From assembly GCA_029582265.1 (NCBI GenBank), contig CM055828.1, forward strand, positions 5,935,402-5,999,401: a stretch of DNA of 64,000 bases. The letters are read 5' to 3'. Shown one piece after another: positions 44,862 through 56,657 of this stretch. Both the position numbers and the translations under genes were made by a program. This stretch comes from Zoroaster sp. YZ-2022 (Eukaryota; Echinodermata; Asteroidea; Forcipulatida; Zoroasteridae). The notes under the pieces were generated by a model that saw only the letters and a list, made by a program, of their open reading frames with translations, had not been told where the DNA came from and ran no database searches. Within the stretch, counting starts at the first letter, position 1; each line of letters opens with the position of its first letter.

Positions 44862-46350
44862 CTTCCAACACAAGATGGCGGTATTGAACTAATACAGAAG
44901 AATGACAACTATAGTGCTCGCCGCCTGCAAGAATACATGAGGCCAAACCAATGTAAGTTTTGTTTATAAACAGAATGTACAGCATTGGTAAAGTTGGCAA
45001 AACTGCTTCTATGAGTATGCTTACTCTCTTTGAATCAAGGGAAGGTACAACATTGGTAATGTTGGCAAAACTGCTTCTATGAGTATGCTTACTCTTTGAA
45101 TCAAGGGAAGGCACAACATTGGTAATGTCTGCTAGGTTCGAAATAGGACACTAACTACTAATTTAGCATTTTCATAAAAATGACAGAACCTCAAGATAAA
45201 ATTTTGTCAAGGGAAGATTAATTTTGACAAGAAAATCTTGGTCCTCCATCACCCCTTGACTACTCACAGATATTACTGATGAAACTATATCAAAAGTTTT
45301 TTTTATTGTTGCTGTGACAAAAACCCATCAATATCCAGTCAAAGTAAATGCTTCATAATTTCGCTGCTTGCTCTTACAAGCAAAACTTACCATGTTCTTT
45401 TCAGTTGACTCTTCAAATAAGAAGACGGCTTGCGCCATCATGATCGCCAGAAAGAGATTGAAGTGAATAAGGGTTCGTTCCAGCATTATCTTGCGGGGAT
45501 AAATGCAAAGTATGGTTACGAGGGACAAACATGTCACTCCAAACCGAGAACTATAATACACTTTTTCTCTTTGTCTGGGGTTTTTCTGCCACGTCTTAAA
45601 TTGAGCGACTTCCCGCCCCTTTAAGGGTAAAAAATGGGTTCAAATATTTCACTGTGGGTAAAATAATTTGTCTCAATTGATTATTTTACCTGAGGAACAA
45701 GTAAGTTGAGCATGTCAGGAATGTACCAATGATAGAGGATATACAATTACACAGCCAATGAGAGAGATCACATCTAAGGCCTGCGCATCTTCATCTGTCA
45801 TCTACTAAAAATGTCAAAAACCTGTCTATTAAAGGTTAAGAAAAGCAATGCAGAAGAACAGCATATTCAAAATGAAACAAATTATTATAAAAACTTACTT
45901 GATGGTAAGTTTATACACGTTTCAGTCATCCTGAAAACATTTTTTTTGTCTCAAGTGTTTTCATCTTAGAGAAAACAGAAATTGTTTTGTCAAATTTACG
46001 AAAAGCTGCTGTCTCTTACAGTGTTACAAAAACAGTTTAAAGTATTTATGATATATTTCTTGAAAACTGTAGGGTCAATATCTTGAAATGAATGCATGTT
46101 GTCAAACACCAATATTGTACCTTCCCTTTAACATGAGTGTACCTCTCTGTCAATGACCTGGATGAGAATAGCAAAGTTAGTTATGTGATCATAGCTGCAC
46201 CTGGCGTAGGTTTCATTCTCTGATGTTACTCGGCAACCATCCTTTGACCAGGCACCATTGGTTTCATTTCTGCCAAGAAAGGACCCCAAAAAATACTCAG
46301 ATACTGAATTGTACTGTCAATTATCGAACTCGGATTTATCAATTTGCATT
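44862..46350. other. Non-coding stretch with GGGAAGGTACAAC repeats
   Basis: Two direct copies of a segment of about 70 bp (AAGGTACAACATTGGTAATG, CTGCTTCTATGAGTATGCTT) occur at about 45000-45120, and another terminus (AATATTGTACCTTCCC) at about 46110. No gene is recognised. Confidence 0.5.
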
Positions 46351-46679
46351 CACTCATCACTGTGACGGCACACTCATTCTATACCACATATTGTTACATT
46401 GACTCGTCACTGTGATGGCACACTCATTCTACATCATATACTGTTACATTGACTCGTCACTATGACGGTACACTCATTCTACATCATATGCCGTTACATT
46501 GACTCGTCACTCTGACGGCACACTCATTCTACATCATATACTGTTATATTGACTCGTCACTCTGACGGCACACTCATTCTATATCATATACTGTTACATT
46601 GACTCGTCACTCTACGCACACTCATTCTATACCACATATTGTTACATTGACTCGTCACTGTGACGGCACACTCATTCTA
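46351..46679 (+). repeat. 50-bp satellite array, 6-7 copies, split by a transposon
   Basis: CACTCATTCT occurs at 46371, 46421, 46471, 46521, 46571, 46619 and 46669. Each unit includes GTTACATTGACTCGTCACT. A partial unit (ATATCATATACTGTTACATT) continues at 48442-48465 on the other side of the mariner element. Confidence 0.92.
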
Positions 46680-48440
46680 CAGTGCGTATCAAAAAAAAGG
46701 TAATCCGAATTCAGGGGGTTAATATGCCAAGGTTATTTAGTTTGACAATTTACATGTCGTGTACCAAAGAAGAGGAACTCCTCAGCTTTCCATTGATACC
46801 TTTATTGACCCATTGCTGTCACACATGACCGAGTACATTGTTATTGAAAATGACAAATTCAAATCGCATTTTTGCAAGTTTGGGTAATCAGTGCAAGGCA
46901 GGATAATTAGTGAAAGTCTGTATGATAAACCAGATTTTCTTTAGGAATGACTGGACATTATTCAAGAAGAATCTCTTCTAACATTGCCCTTTTATGCACA
47001 CCACACCTTCAACATGTCCACCTCCCCTTTCGACACAAAGCTGACAGCGACGGAGCATGTCCTGCACTGCTCGTCTCACCATAGCCGGATTATTGCGTAG
47101 CATCCACTTCATTTCGAATACGGCCCTGCAATTCATCAAGATCACGGGGAGGAGTTGCAAACACCTTATTCTTCAAATGTACCCAAAGGAAATAGTCACA
47201 TGGTGTGAGGTCAGGTGATCTTGGTGGCCATTCCACCTCATGGTTGACGGCGATGACTCGTTCGCCAAAGAGTTCCCTCAGACGATCTCGGACAGCGATA
47301 AGGCGATGTGCTGGGGCGCCATCTTGGGCCCACCAGAGTTGTCTGAAGACCCCACGAACCTGTCGCTCAAAGTGTTCCTGCAGCTGCGGTAAAACGTTAT
47401 CATTGAGCATCTGCAGATACATGTTACCATTGACATTCCTTTGAAAGAAAACGGTCCGATCAGCTGACCACTTCCACAAAGTCCTAACCAAACAGTCCAC
47501 TTTTTGTCGACTCATGTTAACCTCAAAATTGAATTCTGGGGGTGTCTTGCTGGTGCATATTCAAGAACATTATGCGTATTGACCTTGCCGCTCATGGAGA
47601 AAGCAGCTTCCACGCCGATTCAGATTCCGCAGAAAATTGACATCTCTCTCGACGGGCTATCAACCATCTGGCAAACGCCAGCCTTCTAGCAAAATCTCCT
47701 GGCGTAAGTTGATGTCGGATGTGAACTGATATGGATGCTGGTGGAGGTCCAATCTCGTGATTCTGTTGAATGTCGCCGAAGGCAATCTCAGCCATTTCGC
47801 CTTGCGCTGGTGTCCCTAGGATGCTCCAAAAGTTGCTGCCTTACTGCTGCAATGTTCCTTCTGATCGCCCGGTCGCCTCCTGCCAGAATTCCTTGTTGCG
47901 GTTGAGGCTAGTGCCATACTCTTGATATTTTCTAACATTCGCCCAGATGGTTTTGGCTGCTGGGGGCTCCCGTTCTGGGAAACGTTCCTGAAAGCATCAG
48001 CGAGTTTGCTGCAAACTGTGAGTTTGGTGAAATGTTGTAATCACGAAAACTCGCTGTTCAGTCGTTAGTTGTACCATCTTTCCAACTACCTGTCCCTAAA
48101 CCCAGGCCCTTCTTAAATACCCAACTTGAAGAAAAGGATGTCGTAACAGACGATTACCGCACCAGCTTAAAAATCTTACATAATCATCTAGGCAGTCAAG
48201 TGATGCGTCCATTTCAGACTGCCTTGAACTGATTACCCAAACTTGCAAAAATGCGATTTGAATTTGCCATTTTCAATAACAATGTACTCGGCCATGTGTG
48301 ACAGCAATGGATCGATACAGGTATCAATGGAAAGCTGAGGAGTTCCTCTTCTTTGGTACACTACATGTAAATTGTCAAACTAAATAACCTTGGCATATTA
48401 ACGCCCTGAATTCGGATTACCTTTTTTTTGATACGCACTG
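46680..48440 (-). mobile_element. Full-length Tc1/mariner-group transposon, about 213-bp inverted ends
   Basis: Begins CAGTGCGTATCAAAAAAAAG and ends with its complement. The inverted repeats run 46680-46892 and 48229-48440 with about eight mismatches by eye. TA flanks both ends (46678-46679 and 48441-48442). The single gene lies on the minus strand between the repeats and is broken. The element interrupts the 50-bp satellite. Confidence 0.93.
46978..48077 (-). pseudogene. Transposase of the mariner-group element, frame-broken
   Basis: Would bind the element's ends and cut and paste it. The start at 48077 gives MVQLTTEQRVFVITTFHQTH, a helix-turn-helix N-terminus of the kind often found with this transposase type. 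The catalytic half (47515-47090) contains WWAQDGAPAHR and WPPRSPDLTPCDYFLW, the second and third acidic residues of a DDE/D domain, with 41 residues between the two Asp. The region of the first Asp (near 47620) reads SAESESAW, so that residue is unclear. The C-terminal part (RRAVQDMLRRCQLCVERGG) lies in another frame. Several frameshifts break the gene, so it is inactive. Confidence 0.88.
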
Positions 48441-48470
48441 TATATCATATACTGTTACATTTATGACATA

Positions 48471-49044
48471 GCACTTGTAATTTTCTGACAGAGTTTTGGG
48501 TTCCATCGATATACTCAACTCTTTTGTGTAAATCAGGGGTCAAAAATAACTTGAATTTTATGGTAGCTAGCCAGACCAGTAACTAGTGAATTGTACTCAT
48601 TCACCTATGAAAGGTCATTAAAAAAACAATGCAAAGAGCTTGGATACATTTAAACGAAACAGTTATCATTCATGTGTATTTTAATGTCTGAAAGCAGAGC
48701 TTGAAATTGAGTTTTTTTTATTTACCATGACAAAGAACTGGCTGGTGCTGTATGCAATAGTCATTGTCAGTTTATGTTTGAATATGATGTTATGTGTAAC
48801 TATTAAACCTAGTAGATGTAGCAGTCCTGCTGTTAATCCACTAGCCTCAGTATTGGTACATGTTAAGCTTGTAGTTACCATGACAACCCATAGATAGTGG
48901 AGAATGCAATTGGCTTTTAATTATTTGTATTGAAAAGGTTTGTGAACCAATAGAAAATGGTGATGCTAAACATACCCTGTCTCATTCTACAACCGACATA
49001 AAGCAAGATTTCATCAGAGGATTCGGCAAGACCAGACGTAAACT
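48471..49044. other. Non-coding stretch
   Basis: No gene or clear repeat seen. Confidence 0.35.
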
Positions 49045-49350
49045 GTGGAGTGCCATGGCCGAGCGGTTTAGTGCATCGGATTTGTGTTCTGATGGCCGAG
49101 TCCTCAGAATGTGGGTTCACATCCCGACCGCGACCGTGGTGCTTGTGTCCTCGAGCAAGACACTTGGTACCTGTGAGGGCAGAGTTGGTTGTTGTGTTTG
49201 ATTAGCCCATATGCGCCGAAATGGCAGCAATTGAGCTGTATACTCCCCAGGGAGCTGAGATGGTTTCAGGAATGATTTATGCGCCTAATGAACAGGGGTA
49301 ATAATGTACAGCGCTCTGATACGTCGTATAAGAGTGCTTTAAAAATGCCT
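49045..49350 (+). mobile_element. tRNA-derived SINE, copy 4 (B box mutated)
   Basis: Head GGAGTGCCATGGCCGAGCGG. The B box reads GGGTTCACATCCC instead of GGGTTCGAATCCC (49113-49125). The central block GAGCAAGACACTTGGTACC has lost part of the interval present in copy 3. The tail differs (GCGCTCTGATACGTCGTATA), so it may belong to a subfamily. Confidence 0.88.
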
Positions 49351-49454
49351 CCATTATTATAAACTGATTCGTTGTTTCATTATACATCAAATAAACGTAC
49401 TGCTCGGAGCCCTCATCAATTAAATTCATGTAGTTAGTAAATCCAGGCCTGGAA

Positions 49455-49725
49455 ATAGTTTGGTTACTTGTTTGGTTGCTAGCTGGTGTGGTTGCTTGCT
49501 GGCTTGGTTGCTGGCTGGCTTGCCAGCTCACCAGCTTGCTCGTTGTTTGTTTGATTGCTTGTTGTTTCCTTGTTGTTTTCTTAATTGCTTGTTTGAGTGC
49601 TCATTTGCTTGTTTGCTAGTTGGCTTGATTGATTGCTCATTTGATTGTATGGTTGTTTGCTTGCTTGCCTGATTGCTTGTTTGCTTGCTTGTATGCCTGA
49701 TTGATTGCTTGTTTGTTTGAATGAT
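49455..49725 (+). repeat. Low-complexity TTGC/TTGT tract
   Basis: Imperfect four-base periodicity of TTGN units over about 270 bp (TTGCTTGCTTGCCTGATTG and similar). It generates spurious Cys/Leu-rich plus-strand and Lys/Gln/Asn/Ser-rich minus-strand frames. Confidence 0.92.
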
Positions 49726-49960
49726 TTTCACAAGAAAGTTTCAAAATATAATTTGACTATTTTGGTTATATTTGAATTACCAATCCTTTACCCTATCTTT
49801 AAGGAAGACAGCTCGAAACCAATCTAATGAACTGTTATAAGCCATTGAGAGACATTGACACCTTTTCTGGTTGCTGCAGAAACTGTAGCCAATTTTCTTG
49901 AGGGTTACTACCCCCTCGACAAATTACGGATCCTTTACTGATCCATGGGGTCCATAGACA

Positions 49961-49975
49961 ACCCCCCCCCCCCCC
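49961..49975 (+). repeat. Poly-C tract
   Basis: A run of C of about 15 bases. Low-complexity. Confidence 0.85.
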
Positions 49976-50208
49976 GGAATAAATCAATCAATACAGATAA
50001 ATTGGTAAATCTAATCATTAAAATAGACCTTAAATAATTAAATTTAAACAAAAAACGTTTTTATATGGGCATATAATTAAACAATGAATTAATAAAATAA
50101 CTTAATTCACAAATGTTCCACTTATCACTGAAATAACAGAATCTGTTTCAGCTATATTGGGTTTTTCTCTTAGGAAGGTATCTGGACACGGCATTAACTT
50201 CAACTGTT

Positions 50209-50244
50209 GCCCGCCCGCCCGCCCGCCCGCCCGCCCGCCCGCCC
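50209..50244 (+). repeat. GCCC tetranucleotide microsatellite (nine units)
   Basis: Perfect GCCC repeated nine times, a GC-rich island in AT-rich surroundings. The complementary strand is (GGGC)n, able to form G-quadruplex-like structures. Confidence 0.95.
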
Positions 50245-50765
50245 AAGAATCCAACATACAGTAGCGTAGCCGGTGGCCACTTTCCGGTAAAATAGTGACT
50301 GTCGGTAAATTCACGAAACTATGCCCCCGCAACCTGAAAAACCTGACTATATCTTCCTTTACTATGACTGAAGATCCATGTGGTGAGTGTTTTCCCTCAC
50401 CATCCACCACCATAACTAGGCCGGTCACCATCACTTTTTACATTACATTACACTATCACCATCAGTTTCAGCGCAGGTGAACTAGGCACATCATGCATGC
50501 TAGATAGCGGTTCATGTGTGATAGCAGTCCGTCGTGTTAGCACTTCGTGTAGCGCCCTCGCGCGGCGTGCAGAGACGAAGCGCGTATCAAAAACATACAA
50601 ACACAGTCTTGAACCAGGACTACATGCATGCTTGCGTCTACGTCTGAAATGATTCGTTATATGAAACAGCCGTCGACTTACAAAATTTGGCGTAAGAAAT
50701 TAGCATCTCATTTCACATTCCGCCAATGGGAGTTACAGGAAATTATTTGTATAACAGGTGGCCAT

Positions 50766-50915
50766 TCTCCTGAGGACGATCAGAGCACACTGATCGAAAC
50801 GTCGAGTTGTACCTCCAGTTCTTTTCAAAACTAATTACTACTCAATAGAGAATTTCACATGTTGTCACCGCAATTAGTCTTACTTATCCTCCTCACCATG
50901 CAAAGCTACAAGTTT
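50766..50915 (+). repeat. Interspersed repeat, GATCGAAACGTCGAG family, copy 4
   Basis: TCTCCTGAGGACGATCAGAG, CTGATCGAAACGTCGAGTTG, TCACCGCAATTAGTCTTACT and CCTCACCATGCAAAGCTACA are nearly identical to 9138-9290. One-armed copy. Confidence 0.85.
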
Positions 50916-51664
50916 TACCTAACGTGTGGCTTGCTTGTAGGTGAACATACGTCCTGTACCATAGATCTATTTGTGGGTATCGGACAACGAGATAATGCGG
51001 TTAGAACGCCACTCGCAAGCGCTTTGCCAGAAATTTGTAAAGGGAGGTGCAGCGAAATGTTGAAAAAAAGTAACCCCAGAAAATATTCATCTGAAAAATA
51101 TTTAGGTTGAGGTCACAGAACAACTATTTTCCCCTTGTAACGGCAACAATGTCAAATATTTCGCTGTGGTGCCAATTTTGTTATCTGATCAGAGGAAACA
51201 AAGAATTCGACATCCTCCCGGTAACGAGTGATTAAACAAAAGAAGTAAATGTAAAACATAATCATAATTAAAGTATTCAGAAGGGGGAAAAAGATGCAAA
51301 AAGTATGTTTTATTTTCAACACTCTGTGGCCGAAGTAGATATTCGGCAAATTTAGATATCAATTCAATGCATAATTATTATGTGTACGGTGATCGTGAGA
51401 ATTCCTTTATCACGAGTCCCATTACCGGATATTTTACTTCTGGAATAACGTGCATTAATTTCACTTTTAGCAAAATCAAGAGTATGACAAATGTTATATA
51501 ACTTTTATATTGATACTTAACCAGTATTCACTTTTATTCACAAATGTATGTAAACGAATCCAAACAAGAATCTATACTTTAACAGAATAAATGTTTAAAC
51601 AACCAACCTGTGAAAGTTTCAGCTTATTTCATTGTGTCGCTAACAAGAAAATAGTGAAAATCAA
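50916..51664. other. Non-coding stretch
   Basis: Short frames only. Nothing recognised. Confidence 0.35.
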
Positions 51665-51890
51665 GCCTCGAAATTATTATTTTTTGATCACTTACCCACC
51701 CTTTACCCACCCTTGTATTTTCGCTTACCCATTTCCAAAAGTCACTTACCCGATTTCAGCGTCTGGCCATCTTGTTATGGGACATGACATAAAAACATGG
51801 ATAGATCCACTTACCCAGCAACTTACCCACTTTTTAAAATCACTTACCGCCTGAAAAATCCACTTACCTCCGGTAAGTGGGTAAGTTCTG
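51665..51890. repeat. Segment built from CTTACCCA words
   Basis: CACTTACCCA / CACTTACC occurs about ten times from 51690 to 51885, and ends in an inverted pair CTTACCTCCGGTAAG with GTGGGTAAG. Terminal repeats are not clear. Probably a MITE of the same iterative type as others here. Confidence 0.6.
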
Positions 51891-52705
51891 TCTTCGGATG
51901 ACATTTTGTCTTAATTTTATCATCATTAATTTTACACCAATTAATTTTTAGGTCAAAATTCATTTGGTTATTTGTGAATAGACAGTTTTGTACCCGTGTG
52001 AATAGGGAGGAGTAGGCCTACGCCAAGGATTTAAGAAATCAAAATGTTGTACTTACCAACAAGATGAAGATACAGCGCGACCAAGAAGACATTTTCTCGT
52101 AAAATCTTCCAAAATTTGCGTAACCTACTGGTCAACATGTGCATATAGGTCATCGCTCAATCAGAGCGGTGAGAGGACTACCGTTCAATCGGCATACAGA
52201 CGGTACCGGTATAATTAAAAGTCCGCTCGCGCTCTGCGCGCTTTATACGGACATTGAGGACCCCACAGCTAGAAATAATACGTAAACACAAAGATGCTTA
52301 TAACTGTTTTGTTTTCTTTCAGTTGACGAAATTTGCAAAATTAGTTTTTAACCGGAATGTCTTGTTGTAATTGTGTTAATTGAGAAACAAAACTGACACC
52401 GCTACGTCCCCCAGCGAAACTAATTGCACGGGGACATAGAAAGTCAACATATTACTTTATTACCTACCGTAACGAATTTCAATCGATCCAGTGACGCGGA
52501 CTTTATCAAATTCAAACAATTGGAAGCTACAGGGCCATGCACATTAAAGATCAGCATTAGTTGGCACAGTGATTTTTTTTCGCTGGGTAAAATAAGCATC
52601 GAATAAGGGAACGAATATTAAGTGTAATATATCAATGGGACCGTGGCGATTTGTTATGTCCATTGGGAACCATAGGAGGGAATACCCGTCGCCCATTACA
52701 CTATT

Positions 52706-52852
52706 GGCAGATCCAGGGGCGCAAACATGGCACGTGTACGCACGCCCCCCCATGCACGTAAATTCACCATAGATTTTTAGTGTCCGTTTTTTTTTGACAG
52801 TGTGCTCCGGTCCCCTTTTTTTTCGAGACCATGGGTCCTCCCCTCCCATAAC
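52706..52852. mobile_element. MITE with GGCRGATCCAG end, copy 2 (diverged)
   Basis: Starts TTGGCAGATCCAGGGGCG and ends near GAGACCATGGGTCCTCCC. Interior blocks CCCCATGCACGTAAATT and TGACAGTGTGC parallel the copy at 58056-58220. Confidence 0.6.
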
Positions 52853-52952
52853 CATTCCCTGTCTGACCCTTTTTTTATTTAGTTATTTTTTTTAATTTAT
52901 TTATTTTTTACATTAGTTTGGCATTTTAGATTCTGTTGATCTATTTATTTAA

Positions 52953-53175
52953 TTAAAAGGACAATATCGTCACGATCAGAGCAGACTCTCAACAAGGTAT
53001 GGAATCGGTGTCATAGTTGAAGATGAATACTGTGACTGAAAATTACTGGCCCATTTGTGCAGCAGCATCGGTAATGACGTTATCATGTGGGGGTGTTATT
53101 TGCAGTCACTGGGTTAATCTAAAACTAACACTCCGATTCCACGCCCTGTTGATCGTGACGATATTGTCCCTTTAA
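52953..53175. mobile_element. TTAA-bounded MITE, TTAAAGGGACAATATCG family, copy 1
   Basis: Left TTAAAAGGACAATATCGTCA with CGATCAGAGCAGACTC. Right GATCGTGACGATATTGTCCC then TTTAA. The inverted ends are about 26 bp. Copies at 61845-62058, 62331-62555 and half at 24395-24498. Confidence 0.9.
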
Positions 53176-53749
53176 ACGGATTTTATTTGTATTCAAATGT
53201 TTTTTGTGTGAAAAAAGTGTGATCATTAATTTGATTTTATTTATTTTCAATTAAAGCACTAGTCATTATAATTTAAACCATTATTTGTAAATGTCAATCG
53301 ATAAAGTGGATGAAATTTTTAACTTGTTCTCATCATCGCTTTAGCCATTAAATCAGGCGCTTAGAATTCGACCACTGATGAATTTCAACCCTTCTAGAAC
53401 TGAGCCCTCTACAGTTTACACTTCAAGTTAGAGTGGCTAAGTAAGTGAAATAGATTTCAATCGACGAATTTCGTGCCATATATGAACTATTCCACTTTTA
53501 ACACTATTGGGCCAAGACTGGTAGTTTGGGACTCGGCTGTCTATGTCAATTGCGTCGTTCGAATCAATTATTAAACAATATGAAAGCAACTTATGATTCA
53601 ATTCCAAAAGGTTCCTCACTATATTTTATAAAGTGAATCTACTAGGAGGACTGAAATAAGTTTAGCATGCACATTGCACGCACTGCATGCACGACATTCA
53701 CCGTATGTCAAACTCAAAATTGCTGACGACTTTATCATAGCCAGTTAAT

Positions 53750-53892
53750 GAGTTAGTGCATCAGCTGGCGAGCTCAGCGTCGCAGAAGTCAATTTCTTTC
53801 GGATTTTTATGTTCATTTTTCCCAAGGAGGTCCATGGATTTTTAGCGTTTGACGGAGGGATTTCTTCCAGTGTTGGATCCGTACAATTACAG
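53750..53892 (+). other. Possible first (untranslated) exon with donor
   Basis: A less AT-rich stretch ending in CAATTACAG then GTAAAAG. No long frame leads to it. It could start a plus-strand gene lying beyond the window, but no partner acceptor is identifiable. Confidence 0.15.
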
Positions 53893-54500
53893 GTAAAAGT
53901 TCGCATACGTGTTTGAAATTAAAGTTGTGAAATGTAATGTCATGATTGAAGAAATGTTTATCTCTTGCGAATGCAGTTTGGCAGAGTTGGGGCTTCAGCT
54001 GTCCCTAGGGAAGGCCGCATGCCAATGTTATTGTGTTGACAAGGAACAACTGCAATTTTATGGAGTGTTTATGAGATGATTACAAGTGTAACCTTCCATT
54101 GGGGCATTGATATTTAACGTAACGGAAAGAATGTCGAACCCAACCGCCACTTGTGAAAAATCCACTATAGTATTTAAGCAAATGTTTTTTTAGCAGACGA
54201 CAAAATGGCCGACATCTCACTGGTTGTACATACATTCATTGCTCAAAATCTCCCAAAATATCGTGTCCATTCCTCACTTGACTACACTTTCCTCTCCTTA
54301 AGTGTGTTCTCTATCATCTTTTAAACGAAAATCTGTGATATTTGTTATATTTGGATAGAAAAGTGGCGATTGTATTCTATAGTACATTCAAGTTTCCATT
54401 AACACATTGAGGCTAAGGCCATGGGGGGGGGGGGGGGTTAAGAGGAGGCAAGCCCCCCGCATGTACATGTACCATGATAAGTGAAGTTTGTAAAACTAAA
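53893..54500. other. Non-coding stretch with poly-G tract
   Basis: G run at 54424-54437 followed by AGGCAAGCCCCCC. No gene recognised. Confidence 0.4.
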
Positions 54501-54692
54501 AGTAGGGTTTTCAGGTGAAAAATTATTCCTAAACCAATATGCTCAATATTTATATCAAATTAAAGGTCTTGATGAAAGAAATCTAATGGTTTTTAAATCA
54601 AGAAAATCGGACGAGTAGTTTTTGAGGAATCCTGTTTTATTTATAAATTATTTATAAATTGCTTTGTAATTAAAAAAGTAATTTTACAAATT

Positions 54693-56114
54693 GCTGAACC
54701 ACTTAATTATATTATCAACTTATCTCTTTCAACTGGTGTTGTACCAAAAGATATAAAAATTGCCAAGGTTATTCCGATTTATAAAAAAGGTGACATTTCT
54801 TTAATGAGCAATTATCGACCCATATCTATTCTTACAAACTTCTCCAAAATTTTTGAAAGAATTGTATACACTCGGACTCTTACTTTTTTGAATAAACATA
54901 ACATTCTTAAAAACTCCCAGTTTGGATTCCGAGCCAAACATTCTACAACTCATGCTGTTCTTCATTTAATAAATAAGGTCATTACTGGGATAGATAATGC
55001 TGAACACACTCTAGAGGTTTTCCTCGATTTTTCTAAAGCTTTTGATACTCTAAATCATGATGTACTTTTGTACAAGCTAAATCATTATGGGATACGAGGA
55101 AGGCCTCTGGAGTGGTTCAAAAGTTACCTTACAAATAGAGAACAATATGTTTGTATAAATGGCAGTAATTCAAAACCACATTTCCTGGCGTGTGGTGTAC
55201 CACAAGGATCAATTCTTGGTCCTCTGCTCTTTTTAATATATATTAACGATATTTCTAATTCCTCTAATCTTCTTACATGTATACTTTATGCGGACGATAC
55301 AAACTTATTTTTTAGTCATCCAAATATTGATATTCTTATTGACACAGTTAATGCTGAACTTGTGTTTATATATATGTAACTGGATTAAATGCAATAAATT
55401 ATCATTAAATGTAAATAAAACTAATTGCATGCTATTCAGTAATACCCACGACGTGTTGCCAAAGGACATTTTAATTAATAATGACGTAGTTAGTCAAACC
55501 ACTAGTGTCAAATTCCTAGGGTTACATATAGACAATAAGCTATCTTGGAGAATTCACATCTAGACTATTTATGTAAAATCATTTCAAGAAACATAGGTAT
55601 TATTAATAGGCTAATCAAGCTATATCTCCCCCAACATATTCTATTTTCACTCTATACTACTTTAATCTCGTCATATATCAACTATGGTATTTTAGCATGG
55701 GGAAATGCCGCCCAAACAATTCTTAATAGATTATTTCTCCTCCAAAAAAAGGCCCTTCGTATTATTACAAAATCTAGTTTTATTGCACATACCGATCCGC
55801 TTTTTTTCCAAAACAAAATATTAAAAGTTAAAGACCTTTATAATTACTACCTTGGCATATTTATGTTTCAACTCGCCCACAATGAAATTCCATATAGTCT
55901 TGCTACCATTTTCTCTAGAAATACAAATGTTCATTCCTATTCAACTCGTCAAGACTCTCATTATCACATACCATTTACTCGTACTCATCTTGCCCAGAAA
56001 TCAATCAAGTATGATGGGCCAAAATTATGGAACTCTCTTAATACACCCCTTACCAACCACAAAACCTTAAATTCTTTTAAATATAATTTTAAGAGATTAA
56101 TTTTAAATAACTAA
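54693..56114 (+). pseudogene. Reverse transcriptase of the LINE, three frame segments
   Basis: Copies element RNA into DNA at the target site in intact relatives. Segment 1 (54693-55379) carries VIPIYKKGD, NYRPISIL, QFGFRAKHST, the first catalytic Asp in LDFSKAFDTLNH, GVPQGSILGPLLFLIYIND, and the active-site YADD at 55287-55298. A shift at an AT-repeat near 55370 moves the frame to segment 2 (to about 55560, KCNKLSLNVNKTN, KFLGLHID), and a second shift leads to segment 3 (to 56114, thumb and C-terminal region with LQKKALRIIT). The breaks make this copy inactive. No RNase H or endonuclease is visible. Confidence 0.92.
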
Positions 56115-56536
56115 GTATCCATAAACTTATACTTAATTTGTTTAATGATAATGTTCATAGTAGCCTACTCTTGTATTCCTGAATAGCATGCATTTCAATT
56201 TATTTAGGCAAAAATTACGTGTATCATTAATTCCTATTTTACTCTCATAAAATACTTTCTAACCTGCGCCTGCATGTACATGTTATCAAATTTTTATTTC
56301 AATGGCTTATGCAAGTTCAGATGTTTGAATTTATTATCCATGTGCGTTTGATGCTGTTATGAAGTTTTTTGGTTTAAAATATTTCTGCAAGTTGATTACT
56401 GATGTATGTAATTTAAAATGTCATCTAAAAACATTTATCTATTTTTATACCGTAAAATTTATTTGATACTGCCTTTTCTTTTGCTTATTTTGTGCATTTG
56501 TTTATTTTATGCGTTTACGTGTTTGTCTTGTACCAA

Positions 56537-56657
56537 CCTAAAATCTTTCGCTTGTGCTCTGTTCATGTTCTTGATCTCGAGAACGTGAACAGTTCCAACC
56601 TAAAATCTTTCGCTTGTGCTCTGTTCACGTTCTTGATCTCGAGAACGTGAACAGTTC
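56537..56657 (+). repeat. Duplicated 13-bp-stem hairpin in the LINE 3' region
   Basis: A unit of about 63 bp, CCAACCTAAAATCTTTCGCT and onward, occurs twice head to tail. Each contains CTGTTCACGTTCT, the loop TGATCTCG, then AGAACGTGAACAG. In the first unit the 5' arm has CATGTT, one mismatch. The position just 5' of the 3' terminus would suit an RNA structure recognised by the reverse transcriptase (inference). Confidence 0.9.

Noticed and set aside
46351..46679. 50-bp array considered as CRISPR-like
   Set aside because: Whole units repeat without distinct spacers; it is a satellite.
47205..47444. 79-codon plus-strand frame
   Set aside because: Antisense shadow of the mariner transposase catalytic region.
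49460..49731. Cys/Leu-rich and Lys/Asn/Gln-rich frames
   Set aside because: Products of TTGC-type simple sequence.
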